From NCBI GenBank assembly GCA_029261295.1, contig JAJDBP010000006.1, positions 1 to 64,000 on the forward strand: a stretch of 64,000 bases of DNA. The letters run 5' to 3'. Source of the stretch: Nitrospirales bacterium. Its GTDB lineage: Bacteria; Nitrospirota; Nitrospiria; Nitrospirales; UBA8639. A model generated the notes under the pieces. That model had not been told where the DNA came from. It made no database searches and was given only the letters and a program-made list of their open reading frames with translations. Within the stretch, counting starts at the first letter, position 1. Each line of letters opens with the position of its first letter. The position numbers and the translations under genes were made by a program. Below are positions 24,855 through 34,327 of this stretch, in pieces.

Positions 24855-26396
24855 TTAAGTTCGAGTGAGAAAAATAGGATTACTGATAAGCTCTCCGTAC
24901 CCCTGAATGTCGATGCGGTAATACATTGATTTTTCGAGAAGAGCTTGTGTGTCGGTAAACTGAATCTCAAAGGGTGTGTCTTGGTTGTAAGTTGCGACGA
25001 CTTGTCCGGTCCTGATTATTCTGATGGAAACAGAATGATCCCCATGTTCTGTGGAAAAGCCGGAGATTTTTACGGATGGAGTGCACGCCTTTTGAAGAAT
25101 TAAGGTTTCTCCTGACTTTGTAGGTAAAGTTGCATCTCCGCATTGGACAGAAAAAGTTTGTAGACGTAATCCATGGGGGTTTCTATATTGGCCAACAGCA
25201 TACGCGTGGCCGGTTCTGAGGGCCTCTATCACTCCTGCCGTTGAGCGTTCCTGGACCCAAACACCAGTCAGGACTTGGTCTAATTCTATCCCTGCTTGAC
25301 CTTGGGTATGAAAGGCGATTTCCCCATATGTAAAAGGTGGGTTTTTGCGATTTCCGGTAAGGTATTGTTGAAGTGCTTGGTCCCAGATTCCACCTGGATC
25401 TGTTGCTGTTCGGGTGTCCTGATAGACACCACCAAATCCTGTGTAATTGTTGGTTTGAAGAAGCATCTCTGGATGGGGATCGGTTTTAATGGTTACCATT
25501 CCTAATGGAGTGATTGAGTGTTCGCTATAGTCTTTGGCTTCAGTCAAAGACCAAACGGCAAGTCCATTGAGTTTGGTGACGGTATCGATGACTGCTTGAT
25601 AGGGGCGATGTCCTAACTCTGACTCATAGGGGGAAAATTGAGGCTGACTCAGTGGCCAAGCATTGAAAAACAGAGCGATGGCCATCCCAGCCAGGCCACC
25701 TCCAATAATTTTGCACCATGTAGAGAATAAAGGGTTACTCGAAAGGCCTGGTTGATTCCCGTTTCGTCGCCAGAACCATATCGCTGGGAGTAACAATAAA
25801 GTTGGAGTGAAATTTAGCGCAGTCTGCCAGCCATATTGGTAGGACTGAGTGTTGCCTAAGGCAGGGAGGTCCGCATAGTCATCTTCATTGGATAAGCCCA
25901 AGACGAGTAAATTTTTTTGGGCGTCATGCATGGTGAATGTGTCGTTCCATACAGAACCGGTCCAATGATAATAGGGTGCAACCTCAACTCCGGGTACAAC
26001 CACCATAGTGGGATGACGAGCTTGGACTTCTTTAACTTCCTGAAGAAATTCCTTGATTCCATATTCCATGACAGAGGGGAGGTGGGTGTGTGCACGCAAC
26101 GCGCCACGAAATGGAAAGAGCCCATACTCATAACGGAGGGAGAAATTCTCTGAGAGCACGACGGCGTCAAGGGAGCGTGCTTTCGCATCTCGAATGACTT
26201 CATCTAGAGTCCAACTGCCCGTGCTCATTGTACTGTGTACATGAAAAGCTGCCATGAGAGGTTCCCGTGGTATTTCGGCAACAGCACAAGGTGAAAGGGG
26301 AAGAACACTCCAGAAAAGCCCAATAAAAAGTAGAGCGACAACCTTCGCTTTCTTCCAGGAAATGGTCTTGGGTTGGCGAAACTTCTTGTTCAGCAT
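24855..26396 (-). CDS. PHP-domain metallo-phosphoesterase-like membrane/secreted protein
   Basis: A protein of about 513 residues. An N-terminal hydrophobic signal or anchor (VVALLFIGLFWSVLPLSPCA) is followed by MAAFHVHSTMSTGSWTLDEV, the first PHP-domain metal motif (HxH). ARSLDAVVLSEN and VVVPGVEVAPYYHW are later PHP motifs. Two internal hydrophobic helices near residues 190-245 and a beta-rich C-terminus make it longer than simple PHP proteins. It may cleave a phosphoester outside the cytoplasm. ATG 26396 is preferred, but an in-frame TTG at 26468 is possible. It is the last gene of a minus-strand run with SGNH and gmd genes. Confidence 0.72.
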   Translation of the reverse strand: MLNKKFRQPKTISWKKAKVVALLFIGLFWSVLPLSPCAVAEIPREPLMAAFHVHSTMSTGSWTLDEVIRDAKARSLDAVVLSENFSLRYEYGLFPFRGALRAHTHLPSVMEYGIKEFLQEVKEVQARHPTMVVVPGVEVAPYYHWTGSVWNDTFTMHDAQKNLLVLGLSNEDDYADLPALGNTQSYQYGWQTALNFTPTLLLLPAIWFWRRNGNQPGLSSNPLFSTWCKIIGGGLAGMAIALFFNAWPLSQPQFSPYESELGHRPYQAVIDTVTKLNGLAVWSLTEAKDYSEHSITPLGMVTIKTDPHPEMLLQTNNYTGFGGVYQDTRTATDPGGIWDQALQQYLTGNRKNPPFTYGEIAFHTQGQAGIELDQVLTGVWVQERSTAGVIEALRTGHAYAVGQYRNPHGLRLQTFSVQCGDATLPTKSGETLILQKACTPSVKISGFSTEHGDHSVSIRIIRTGQVVATYNQDTPFEIQFTDTQALLEKSMYYRIDIQGYGELISNPIFLTRT

Positions 26397-26527
26397 CTCA
26401 TGGGGATTCTTGGATGTAACAAAGCGAACGTTAAGGGAGTGAAAATTTTTTTGCACGTGATGGTTCAAGGTTCGAAAGCTTTTGGAATCTACTTAGTAGG
26501 TGGGAAGAATCCCTTCGCCCAATCAAT

Positions 26528-27841
26528 TTATTTTTGTCGCAGTGATACTATCGACTTGGTTGGCGATTCTTTATATTCGGGAAATGTGTTTAGATCGGCA
26601 GCAACTTTTTTGGCAATGGCCCTATGCCCATATGCGTTCGGATGGCCGTCCTGTGAAGCCTGATACGGTTGAATCCCGGAATTAAACGCGTCACGTAGGG
26701 CAGGTAATGCGTCGACATATTCAATCCTATGATTTTTCAGGAACGTTTTCGTTATTTGCCAGAAAGCGATTTCATTTTCAGTTAGATGACGATAGCTGGT
26801 GGAAGGGTTTCGCCAAATTTCCTTAAAGACTAATTCCTTGGTTGGGATAAGGACGGCCAAAAAAAGAATATTTTTTTCGGCGGCTCGTTTGTGCATGATT
26901 TCTATGGATTTCAATGAAATTTTATGCCCTTCTGAAATTCTGTGATCGTTGAGATTCAGTGCGGAGAAGCGAGATTCTGATGTGAAAATCGTCTTGAACT
27001 GACCATTGTCAAAGACCTGGGTATAGCTCTTGTGTGCTTCGGCAAAGGCTTTTACATCGTCCCATGGATCTCGAGGGTGAGCATCTGCAGAATTCTGGAA
27101 TCGGGAAGCAAGCCGTGGAAGTTCATATGTCGTCCTACGAAGAAAACCATATGTCTTCGAATATTTTGAAAAAAACACAGGGGGAGCGAATGTTTTAGGG
27201 GTAGCCTCATTGGGTTGTTTCTGCTCCAGATTGGTTGTTCCTCCCATCGTAAACACTTTTGTGACATGATCCCGTAGAGACTCCAATTTTTCGGCTTTCT
27301 GGATATTCTCTTGTACGCGTTGATCTGTACTTTTTAAATCAAGGAGTTGTCCATGGCTATACACGAAATTGAACGCATCATAGAGGTCATTACCTGCATA
27401 GAATCCTTGGAGGATGATTTTTGGTTTCAAGGCCAGGGCCTCTTCCAACTGTATCAGGCTGTGAGCAGGTCCATAGCCCGGAACAGCCATGTTGTATGCT
27501 TGCTGTTCAACCATCAGGCCCAATTGATTGAGCCAGGTGTCTTCAGGGTTAACCCCTGTCCCATAGGTTTGTGAATCGCCGAGTCCAACAATATCTGATT
27601 GCTCCGGCGCCTTGGGGTTCCGAAATCCCCTATCATCGTGCCCAGGGAATTCAGGGTTAAGTCGTTTGCCTAATTGAGGATCAGGAATTATAGGGGCGGC
27701 ATATGGTGAGGAAAGGAGCCTTTCGACACGGGGTGAGGTGAGTGCCAAAAAACTTAGGGAGACTTCAACAAAACACAACATCAGGAGAATGGCAAGCCCG
27801 GTAAAAGCAATTCGCTTTTTAGTCACTTTCATGCCATTCAC
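26528..27841 (-). CDS. SGNH/GDSL-type hydrolase, membrane-anchored
   Basis: A 437-residue protein. A single N-terminal helix (IAFTGLAILLMLCFVEVSLS) is followed by the SGNH blocks. GLGDSQTYGTG has the catalytic Ser, YNMAVPGYGP the Gly block, YAGNDL the Asn block, and ASQDGHPNAYGHRA the Asp-x-x-His catalytic pair. All four blocks are present, so it is probably an active O-acetyl esterase or acetyltransferase of the AlgX/AlgJ type acting on periplasmic glycan. The GTG start at 27841 lies 30 bases after the gmd stop, consistent with one operon. An internal ATG nine bases later is an alternative. Confidence 0.8.
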   Translation of the reverse strand: MNGMKVTKKRIAFTGLAILLMLCFVEVSLSFLALTSPRVERLLSSPYAAPIIPDPQLGKRLNPEFPGHDDRGFRNPKAPEQSDIVGLGDSQTYGTGVNPEDTWLNQLGLMVEQQAYNMAVPGYGPAHSLIQLEEALALKPKIILQGFYAGNDLYDAFNFVYSHGQLLDLKSTDQRVQENIQKAEKLESLRDHVTKVFTMGGTTNLEQKQPNEATPKTFAPPVFFSKYSKTYGFLRRTTYELPRLASRFQNSADAHPRDPWDDVKAFAEAHKSYTQVFDNGQFKTIFTSESRFSALNLNDHRISEGHKISLKSIEIMHKRAAEKNILFLAVLIPTKELVFKEIWRNPSTSYRHLTENEIAFWQITKTFLKNHRIEYVDALPALRDAFNSGIQPYQASQDGHPNAYGHRAIAKKVAADLNTFPEYKESPTKSIVSLRQK

Positions 27842-27870
27842 TTTGATTCTTGAGGATTGCGAGAGGCGTA

Positions 27871-28914
27871 TTATGGATTGGCCAATGAAAAAGGTCTCTG
27901 CTCAGTATTGGGAGTGACCAATTCGGGCGCTATTGTTTTTTGCCGGCCTTGGAACAGCTCCAAATCCGATTCGACCATTTCCTCGATTAATTCCTGGAAT
28001 TGTACTTCGCATGACCACCCTAGTTTCTCTCGTGCTTTTGAGGCATCCCCTAACAGGGTCTCCACTTCCGCTGGGCGGAAGAAATTTTCGTCCACGGCAA
28101 CAAATTCACGATAATCCAGCCCGAGGTGAGAAAAAGCCACCTCTAAACATTCTTGGACTGAATGTTGTTCGCCAGTCGCGATCACGTAATCGTCTGGTTT
28201 GTCCTGTTGAAGCATGAGCCACATGGCTCGGACATATTCTCTTGCATGTCCCCAATCTCGCATCGCTCCCAAATTTCCGAGCTGAAGGTTCTTCGCCATT
28301 CCAAGCTTAATGCGTGCAGCATACGAAGTTATTTTTCGGGTGACAAATTCGAAACCCCGTCTTGGGGATTCATGATTATAGAGAATCCCGCATGAGGCAT
28401 GGAGGCCATAGGCCTCTCGATAATTCCGGGTAAGGTCAAAACCGGCAACCTTGGTAATCCCATAAGCTGAACGAGGATGAAATGGAGTTAACTCATTCTG
28501 GGGAGTCTCTCGAACCTTCCCGAACATCTCGCTTGATGCCGCAAAGTATAAACGGCAGTTGGGTGCGCAATCCCGCAACGCGGCCAATATATGATGCGTG
28601 CCATTGATGTTGGTATTGAACGTAGAAAATTCATCGTCAAAGGAATAGGTGACAAAGCTTTGCGCGGCTAAGTGATAGCATTCATCGGGTTTGACCTTTT
28701 GGAAAATTCGATACAGGCTAGGCAGACTTTCGAGTGACGCTGAATGCAATTGAAGTTGATCTTTTATGTGAAGAATTCTCAACAGACGGTGTTCCGGGTC
28801 TTCTAAGGCCACTCGTCTAATCACTCCGTGGACTTCATACCCTTTTTCAAGGAGAAATTCAGCTAAATAGGACCCGTCTTGCCCGGTGATTCCAGTAATC
28901 AAAGCGCGTTTCAT
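27871..28914 (-). CDS. gmd: GDP-mannose 4,6-dehydratase
   Basis: A 347-residue short-chain dehydrogenase of the extended type. The NAD(P)-binding motif is KRALITGITGQDGSYLAEFL at the N-terminus. HLAAQSFVTYSFDDE is a characteristic Gmd segment. The catalytic Tyr-x-x-x-Lys is SAYGITKVAG, and NHESPRRGFEFVTRKIT is a strong Gmd signature. It makes GDP-4-keto-6-deoxy-mannose, the precursor of GDP-fucose, GDP-rhamnose or GDP-perosamine, so it supplies donors for the GT4 enzymes in the window. No fcl/GMER-like partner is visible here. It is the first gene of the minus-strand run. Confidence 0.93.
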   Translation of the reverse strand: MKRALITGITGQDGSYLAEFLLEKGYEVHGVIRRVALEDPEHRLLRILHIKDQLQLHSASLESLPSLYRIFQKVKPDECYHLAAQSFVTYSFDDEFSTFNTNINGTHHILAALRDCAPNCRLYFAASSEMFGKVRETPQNELTPFHPRSAYGITKVAGFDLTRNYREAYGLHASCGILYNHESPRRGFEFVTRKITSYAARIKLGMAKNLQLGNLGAMRDWGHAREYVRAMWLMLQQDKPDDYVIATGEQHSVQECLEVAFSHLGLDYREFVAVDENFFRPAEVETLLGDASKAREKLGWSCEVQFQELIEEMVESDLELFQGRQKTIAPELVTPNTEQRPFSLANP

Positions 28915-29206
28915 GTGTGATTCCTCCAGGATAATTGGTCAGGATCTTTATCGTGTGTTTGGGTATAGGTATGTGGAAAAGAGTTCGTAGAATTCATGAA
29001 ATATCCAAGGAGTCCGGTAAAAAATGGCTAATAATGACTACTATCTTTAATCTATATCGACAAACTGCTTGAAAAACTTAAGGCTAGAATATTGGTGAAC
29101 TAGATGGCCGAAATCATTATGGGCCTATCTGATTTGAGATTTCTTGACCGAAGAGGTTCTTCTGATAGGGTTTTATTTAGTGGTTCAAGCGGAGGAAATA
29201 TTCCAA

Positions 29207-29647
29207 GTGCGCTCTGCAATGATGGCTCACACAGCCGTGAAAGCTGGACAAGACATCTGGGTGACAGTGAAGGGAGATAGTATGAAGCCTCTCCTTGTCT
29301 CGGGTGATCGAATCCTTCTTGAACCCGTAGATTTCCCTCAAATTGGCGACCTGATTACGTTTTATGAAACCTCTACCCTCTGTACGCATCGTGTCATTGG
29401 AAAATTTCAAAAGGCTGGCCAACAGTTGTTTCAAACAAAAGGTGATTGTTGTGGCCAATGGGATCAGCCGGTCTCACTTGAGTCGATCTTGGGAAAAGTC
29501 GCTGTCATTCAGAAGGGGGCTTGGCGGTTTGCGCTGAAAGGGCCGTTGTGGAGGGGATTGAATTATTTTTTTCTCATACTATCTTTAGGCATAGGAGGAA
29601 TTCTTGCACTCAAATGGAAAATCTCACAAATCATTCCATCCCATTAA
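29207..29647 (+). CDS. Signal peptidase I-like protein (SipW/ER type, Ser-His dyad)
   Basis: A 146-residue S26-family peptidase. VTVKGDSMKPLLVSGDRIL carries the nucleophile Ser25. TLCTHRVIG carries His61 in place of the general-base Lys, which is the SipW/archaeal/ER subtype. KGDCCGQWDQPVS follows as the later conserved GD box, and one C-terminal transmembrane helix lies near residues 118-138. GTG 29207 is preferred because GGAGGA lies ten bases upstream; TTG 29144 has no such site. The 3' end overlaps the PqqD-like gene by 34 bases. It may cut the leader of a co-secreted peptide or of the large proteins downstream. The target is inferred. Confidence 0.82.
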   Translation: MRSAMMAHTAVKAGQDIWVTVKGDSMKPLLVSGDRILLEPVDFPQIGDLITFYETSTLCTHRVIGKFQKAGQQLFQTKGDCCGQWDQPVSLESILGKVAVIQKGAWRFALKGPLWRGLNYFFLILSLGIGGILALKWKISQIIPSH

Positions 29648-29925
29648 AAAGTTCCCATGTGGCCTGGCAGATGGTAGATGGAGAAGCGGTCATCCTTCAT
29701 ATTTCGGGGCAAGTGCTTCGGGGACTTAATGCTGTGGCAAGCTATGTTTGGGAACGAATTGATGGAAAACAGACGATCGAAAAAATTGCCCAGGAAGTAT
29801 CAGAGAATTTTTCTCGTGCCGAAGAAAACGTTCTTGAAGATGTGAAGATCTTCCTTGGTGAGCTTGTTAAGAAAAATATGGTTAGCTTTTCTGGCGTGGT
29901 CGCACACGAAAAAATACTCCTCTAG
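29614..29925 (+). CDS. PqqD-like protein, copy 2
   Basis: A 103-residue protein. VAWQMVDGEAVILHISGQVL and GLNAVASYVWERIDGKQTIE match the PqqD/RRE hairpin-helix pattern, with a helical C-terminus DVKIFLGELVKKNMVSF. ATG 29614 has AGGAGG upstream at a slightly long 14-base distance, within the signal peptidase gene. The overlap with a SipW-type peptidase gene suggests the two proteins act on one peptide. It is only distantly similar to the copy at 22629. The nearest small peptide gene on the same strand is at 40141, 10 kb away, so a precursor next to this gene may be missing or undetected. Confidence 0.78.
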   Translation: MENLTNHSIPLKSSHVAWQMVDGEAVILHISGQVLRGLNAVASYVWERIDGKQTIEKIAQEVSENFSRAEENVLEDVKIFLGELVKKNMVSFSGVVAHEKILL

Positions 29926-30520
29926 CTGTAAACCCAATCTCCGGCTTTCTACCTATAACAAAAATTTCTGTGTCGTTGGTGTTTGAGATTTTGGGTTTAA
30001 TCGCCTCTATACTTTTCCTCAACCTTTTCAGCTTTTCTTCAGGCGCACTCCTTTTTCCCCACTTTCCCCTCATTTTTCGAAATTTCCCCAATCTCCGATT
30101 TTCTCTTTTAACATGTTTTTTCGTGGCGTTGGTTTTAGCAATTAATTCCACATCCTAAATATCTCATAGAGTGTCTGTACTAATTAAGGCACTGTTTTCA
30201 TTTTCTCCTCTGGTCTTCCTTGCCATTTCTTAGTTCTCTCTTAAAGGGTTAACCCAGGTCATCAAAATTTCATACATTCGATGTATGCTTCCCCTTGTGT
30301 GCTTTGATTGCATTTTTATTTCTGTTCTTGGAGGTTCGTATTCGTTGGTCTTTTTCTTTCCAAGCACAAAGGTATTAATTGTCCATTCGTTAATTGAAGA
30401 AATGGGTGTTTTCACGCTGTTTCTGGAAATTTATTCTTAATAATTCGTTTTGCTCTCCGATAAAGAAATTGAAATATGAAAAGGATTCAGACTCTTTCGT
30501 GAAACCAAAACGGGAGAAAA
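29926..30520. other. Long AT-rich, pyrimidine-rich leader region
   Basis: About 595 bases without a supported gene. A frame at 29970-30158 would encode a hydrophobic 62-residue peptide, but it has no ribosome-binding site and arises from a C/T-rich run. The + strand is markedly pyrimidine-rich between about 30007 and 30120. Two palindromes at 30246-30287 are listed separately. The size and composition suggest a long regulated leader or promoter region for the large secreted protein downstream. Confidence 0.55.
30246..30287. promoter_or_regulatory. Paired palindromes, candidate operator
   Basis: GGGTTAACCC at 30246-30255 is a perfect 10-base palindrome. CATACAT-TCG-ATGTATG at 30271-30287 is a perfect 7+7 dyad with a three-base centre. 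They lie 15 bases apart and about 235-275 bases upstream of the large secreted protein gene. Such close dyads commonly bind dimeric regulators. No regulator gene lies adjacent. Confidence 0.35.
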
Positions 30521-33500
30521 ATGAAAATGCTGTTTTCAGGAATTTTTTGGTATTGGAAAAATCAAGATATGGACTCACGGATCTGGTATAAAAATTCTTT
30601 GTTCAAAAGGAATCCCAATCTTTTTTTTATGGTGGTTTTTCTCTGGATGTGTTTAGGAGGAATTCCGTCCACGAATTCAGTTTGGATCCCTTTGGGATAT
30701 TCGGATGTCTATGCGGATGATATTATGTTTGACGCGGCCAGCTCGCCGGCAGCGAGCGGGGTTGACACAAATACTACGCTCAGTTGGCAACATACGATTG
30801 GCTGTGAACGTAGTCGTGTTCTGATTGTTGGAGTGGAGGTGGAGGACACGAGTGCGGCTGACTCCGTGGTTAGTAGTGTGACCTATAACGGTGTGAATAT
30901 GACGCGAGCGGTATCGGTCCAGCAAAGCAGTACCGGATTTATTATGGATGTCGAAATCTGGTATTTGCTGGAAGCCAATTTACCGGATGCAGGGAGCTAT
31001 ACGATTACTGTTACGACTACGGGTCCCACAAGGGAACGGTATGGTGGAGGCATTTCTCTTTATAATGTTCTGCAAGCCGCTCCCGAAGCGACCAGTACAC
31101 AAACCACCGGTTCTCCACCAGCGACATTTAATACGACCATTACCACATTAACTAATGGTGCGTGGGTGGTTGATGCCATTGGGAGTGGAAATTTTAATTC
31201 CGCATTTACCACAAGTCAGATGGGGCAGGTGGAGCGTTATGACTCGGGAACGACCGGGGGTAGTAGTACAGGGGCAGGAAGTACGAAGCCCGTGGCTACG
31301 GCAGGCTTGACGACGATGGGATGGAATCAGACTGGCGCGAACCGAATGGCGCATGTGCTAGCAGCATTTGCTCCGGATCCAAGTCCGGCGGCAACTGATA
31401 CGTGCCCCTCGACTTCCACCATCACGTTCCGCGCAAAACAAACCGCGTCCTCAGCGAATGCCGCTAGTTTAATCGTTACGAAGCCTACTGGCACTGCTAC
31501 GGGTGATCTCCTAATAGCCACGATGACCTTTGATGACGGAGGCGATACCTTGAGTGCTCCAGTGGATTGGACGTTAATCGAGCCGGCATCGCCAGGCGCA
31601 GAACAGATGCGGACGCGGTCCTGGTACAAAATAGCTCAGGCTGGTGAACCCGCGTCCTATACGTTTAGTTCATCGGGTGGAAATGATAATACGATCGTAC
31701 ACATTGCCGCTTTCTATGACACACGAGGCGTGAATGTAACGGGGTGGACTCTGGAAGACTCTTCTTATGCCTATCAAGATACGACTTCTACGACCATAAC
31801 ATCGCTTACTGTTACCGGTGTGACCAATGGGCTTCTCTATACGGGCTTTTCCAATGATGATCAAGAGGTTGTCTCGAGTGCACCCGGCGGAATGACTGAG
31901 CTGGATAGCCAGAATGTGGCGACCGTGTCTCTGGCGACGTATTACGAATTCCGCGGCGCAGGGGCTGTCACCAAAACCATTAGCTGGGGAGGAGCGGCTG
32001 ACGAGTACGCGGCCATTGCCGCGGTCTTTAGCTGGTCGGCGACTTCTACCGGTGAGGGCGTAGGCTCAAATCAAGGCACCACAATCAGTTGGTCACACAC
32101 TATTGGGGGAGGCGACAACCGACTGTTGGTGGTCGGGGCGGAGATTGAGGATGGGATTGCCGCTAACGCCGTGGTCAGCGGCGTTACGTATAATGGAGTG
32201 GCAATGTTGCCCGCTGTTTCAGTTGCGGCGACCAATGGGTTTTCCAATAATGTCTCGCTCTGGTACATGCTCGAGGCCTCCTTGCCGGTAGCCGGAACGT
32301 ACACGGTAACCGTGACGACCACTGGGACTACCGACAATCGTATTGGTGGATCCGTCGATTTTGCTGATATGAAACAAGCCGCTCCAGAAGCGACTAATAC
32401 ACAAACCACCACCACGGGGCCATACGACCCGTTTAACACCACGATTACGACCTTAACGGATGGGGCCATTGTCGTGGATGCCATTGGAAGCGGGAGTAAC
32501 GCTCCTGCTGGGTTCACAACGAACCAGACCGGGCAGGTGGAGCGTTATGATTCAGATAGCGCAGGGGTCGGTAGCACAGGGGCAGGGAGTTCCAAAGCTG
32601 TGGCCACGGCGGGTTCAACGACGATGGGATGGGATGTGACATTCACCAACAACCGGTTGGCGCATGTGGTCGCGGCCTTTGCACCAGCGGATACGCCCAC
32701 CCCGGCAACGGACCTGACTGTGACCTCATTTAATTCCGCTAGCGATGTGCACTGGGATAATCCCGGCGGCGACCTGACGAATGTCTTGATTCTTGCCAAA
32801 ACAGCAGATTGCACTTTCACTCTCAATCCTCTGGGGACCGAAGCGATTAATACAACGGTGGGCAATGGGGTGGTGCTCTTTAACAATGATCCGACGGCCA
32901 ACCTTGGCTCGACTGCCGTGACGGTGGGAGGCGCAACGACGGTGAGTTATACCGCTTCTACTGGCCGTCTCATGCATAGTAGCCTCACAAATAGTACAAC
33001 CTATTGTTACAAATTGTACATTCGTAATGGAGGCATTCTTGATGATAAAAGTGGCAGCGGTCGCCCGGAAGTGGAGGCGACTGCCACGAATGGGGTGAGT
33101 CCGAATCCGCGCTGGAGTCTCAACCTCGAGTCTACCAACGGGGCGACGTTGGTGCCGCCGGGGCTTGATCCCGGCTCACAAGTCTTTACGTCATTTGGCA
33201 GTGGCACCATGGTGGCCGTGGGGGCGGCTGATGGCATTTTGGATTGGCGTACACTGCCGGCGTCCGGGAGTATTCAAGACCAGTCGCCTGTGCTCCCGAT
33301 TTCTGGTGGTGCCAATTGTGGTGTGGCGGGAGCGACAAATTGTTTGATTGCTACATCCCAAGATGGGTTTGTGTATTCATTGAATGCGGCCACGGGGGTG
33401 ACGACATGGTCCTATCGCCATGCCGTGGCGGATATGCTGCAAGGAGCGGTAGGGGCGCAACTCAAAGATTACACGAACGTGGGCTTTACACCTTTGACTG

Positions 33501-34327
33501 ATTTACTCTTTGTGACGACGCGCAATGCCAGTACGACGGCGAATAAGGTGTATGCCTTGAATCCTACTTCCGCGCCCGCATCCCCTAGCTGGCTGTTTAC
33601 GGGTGGAGGGGCGACGTCGATGGATATGATTAATGCGGCTCCGGTAGTGGATTACGACAACAATCGCATTTATGTCACGAGCAGTTCCAATGGGAATACC
33701 CAGCGGAGCCTGTGGGCGTTTAACAGTACCAATGGCACCCTGCTGAGTACGGGGACGACGTATGGAGGGACGACGGTGGGGGATATCACGGTGTCGCCGG
33801 CGTTGAGTGATGATGCGGGGACGGTGTATGTCGGGACAGCAGGCGGGAGTGTACGAGCCTACAATACGAGTGATGGGTCGCTGAAGTGGACGTTAGCCAC
33901 ATCAAGTGCAGTGGTCTCGACCCTGTGGTTGGATTCGGCCTCCGATGATCTGTTCTTCAGTACCGCCAATGGGACGGTGTGGCGTGTTAGCGACGATGGG
34001 GGCTCGGCTTCGGATGTGTGGGGGGGCAGCAAGCCGGTCTTCACCTCGGCGACGCTGCCGTTGGTGTTGGGGGGGACGGACAAGGTCTTTGTGGGCGGTT
34101 GTACGGGAGCCAGTTGTGCCAGTAGCAGTGAAGGGCGGGTATATCAAGTGAATGCTACGACAGGGGCGCGGGAGCAATGCCGGATACTGGGGACGAATGT
34201 GACTCCAGGTGATCCGGCGTTTGATGTCGTGGATGGGCAACTTTTGGCGGGAGCGAGTAACGGCAAAGTGTATGCGTTTGCAGCGCCGGCCGGAATTTTA
34301 GGGAGTGATCCAGCATGTATTCCATAA
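30521..34327 (+). CDS. Large secreted modular beta-propeller protein, copy 1
   Basis: A 1268-residue protein. A polar N-terminus is followed by a hydrophobic signal segment (about residues 34-52) and a candidate cleavage site at VYADD near residue 67. Modules: a beta-sandwich with WQHTIGCERSRVLIVGV (about 80-285), a second module with TGDLLIATMTFDDGGDT (290-500), and a third resembling the first (WSHTIGGGDNRLLVVGAEIE, 510-735). A Thr-rich linker domain follows (740-870). The C-terminal PQQ-like propeller (890-1260) has blades such as GTVYVGTAGGSVRAYNTSDG. It ends in CIP. Probably a surface or matrix protein. GGGAG precedes ATG 30521. Overlaps the next gene by 13 bases. Confidence 0.78.
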   Translation: MKMLFSGIFWYWKNQDMDSRIWYKNSLFKRNPNLFFMVVFLWMCLGGIPSTNSVWIPLGYSDVYADDIMFDAASSPAASGVDTNTTLSWQHTIGCERSRVLIVGVEVEDTSAADSVVSSVTYNGVNMTRAVSVQQSSTGFIMDVEIWYLLEANLPDAGSYTITVTTTGPTRERYGGGISLYNVLQAAPEATSTQTTGSPPATFNTTITTLTNGAWVVDAIGSGNFNSAFTTSQMGQVERYDSGTTGGSSTGAGSTKPVATAGLTTMGWNQTGANRMAHVLAAFAPDPSPAATDTCPSTSTITFRAKQTASSANAASLIVTKPTGTATGDLLIATMTFDDGGDTLSAPVDWTLIEPASPGAEQMRTRSWYKIAQAGEPASYTFSSSGGNDNTIVHIAAFYDTRGVNVTGWTLEDSSYAYQDTTSTTITSLTVTGVTNGLLYTGFSNDDQEVVSSAPGGMTELDSQNVATVSLATYYEFRGAGAVTKTISWGGAADEYAAIAAVFSWSATSTGEGVGSNQGTTISWSHTIGGGDNRLLVVGAEIEDGIAANAVVSGVTYNGVAMLPAVSVAATNGFSNNVSLWYMLEASLPVAGTYTVTVTTTGTTDNRIGGSVDFADMKQAAPEATNTQTTTTGPYDPFNTTITTLTDGAIVVDAIGSGSNAPAGFTTNQTGQVERYDSDSAGVGSTGAGSSKAVATAGSTTMGWDVTFTNNRLAHVVAAFAPADTPTPATDLTVTSFNSASDVHWDNPGGDLTNVLILAKTADCTFTLNPLGTEAINTTVGNGVVLFNNDPTANLGSTAVTVGGATTVSYTASTGRLMHSSLTNSTTYCYKLYIRNGGILDDKSGSGRPEVEATATNGVSPNPRWSLNLESTNGATLVPPGLDPGSQVFTSFGSGTMVAVGAADGILDWRTLPASGSIQDQSPVLPISGGANCGVAGATNCLIATSQDGFVYSLNAATGVTTWSYRHAVADMLQGAVGAQLKDYTNVGFTPLTDLLFVTTRNASTTANKVYALNPTSAPASPSWLFTGGGATSMDMINAAPVVDYDNNRIYVTSSSNGNTQRSLWAFNSTNGTLLSTGTTYGGTTVGDITVSPALSDDAGTVYVGTAGGSVRAYNTSDGSLKWTLATSSAVVSTLWLDSASDDLFFSTANGTVWRVSDDGGSASDVWGGSKPVFTSATLPLVLGGTDKVFVGGCTGASCASSSEGRVYQVNATTGAREQCRILGTNVTPGDPAFDVVDGQLLAGASNGKVYAFAAPAGILGSDPACIP

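Noticed and set aside
29970-30158. 62-residue hydrophobic peptide as a possible precursor beside the second PqqD-like gene
   Set aside because: It comes from a pyrimidine-rich run, lacks a ribosome-binding site and has no core-like C-terminus.
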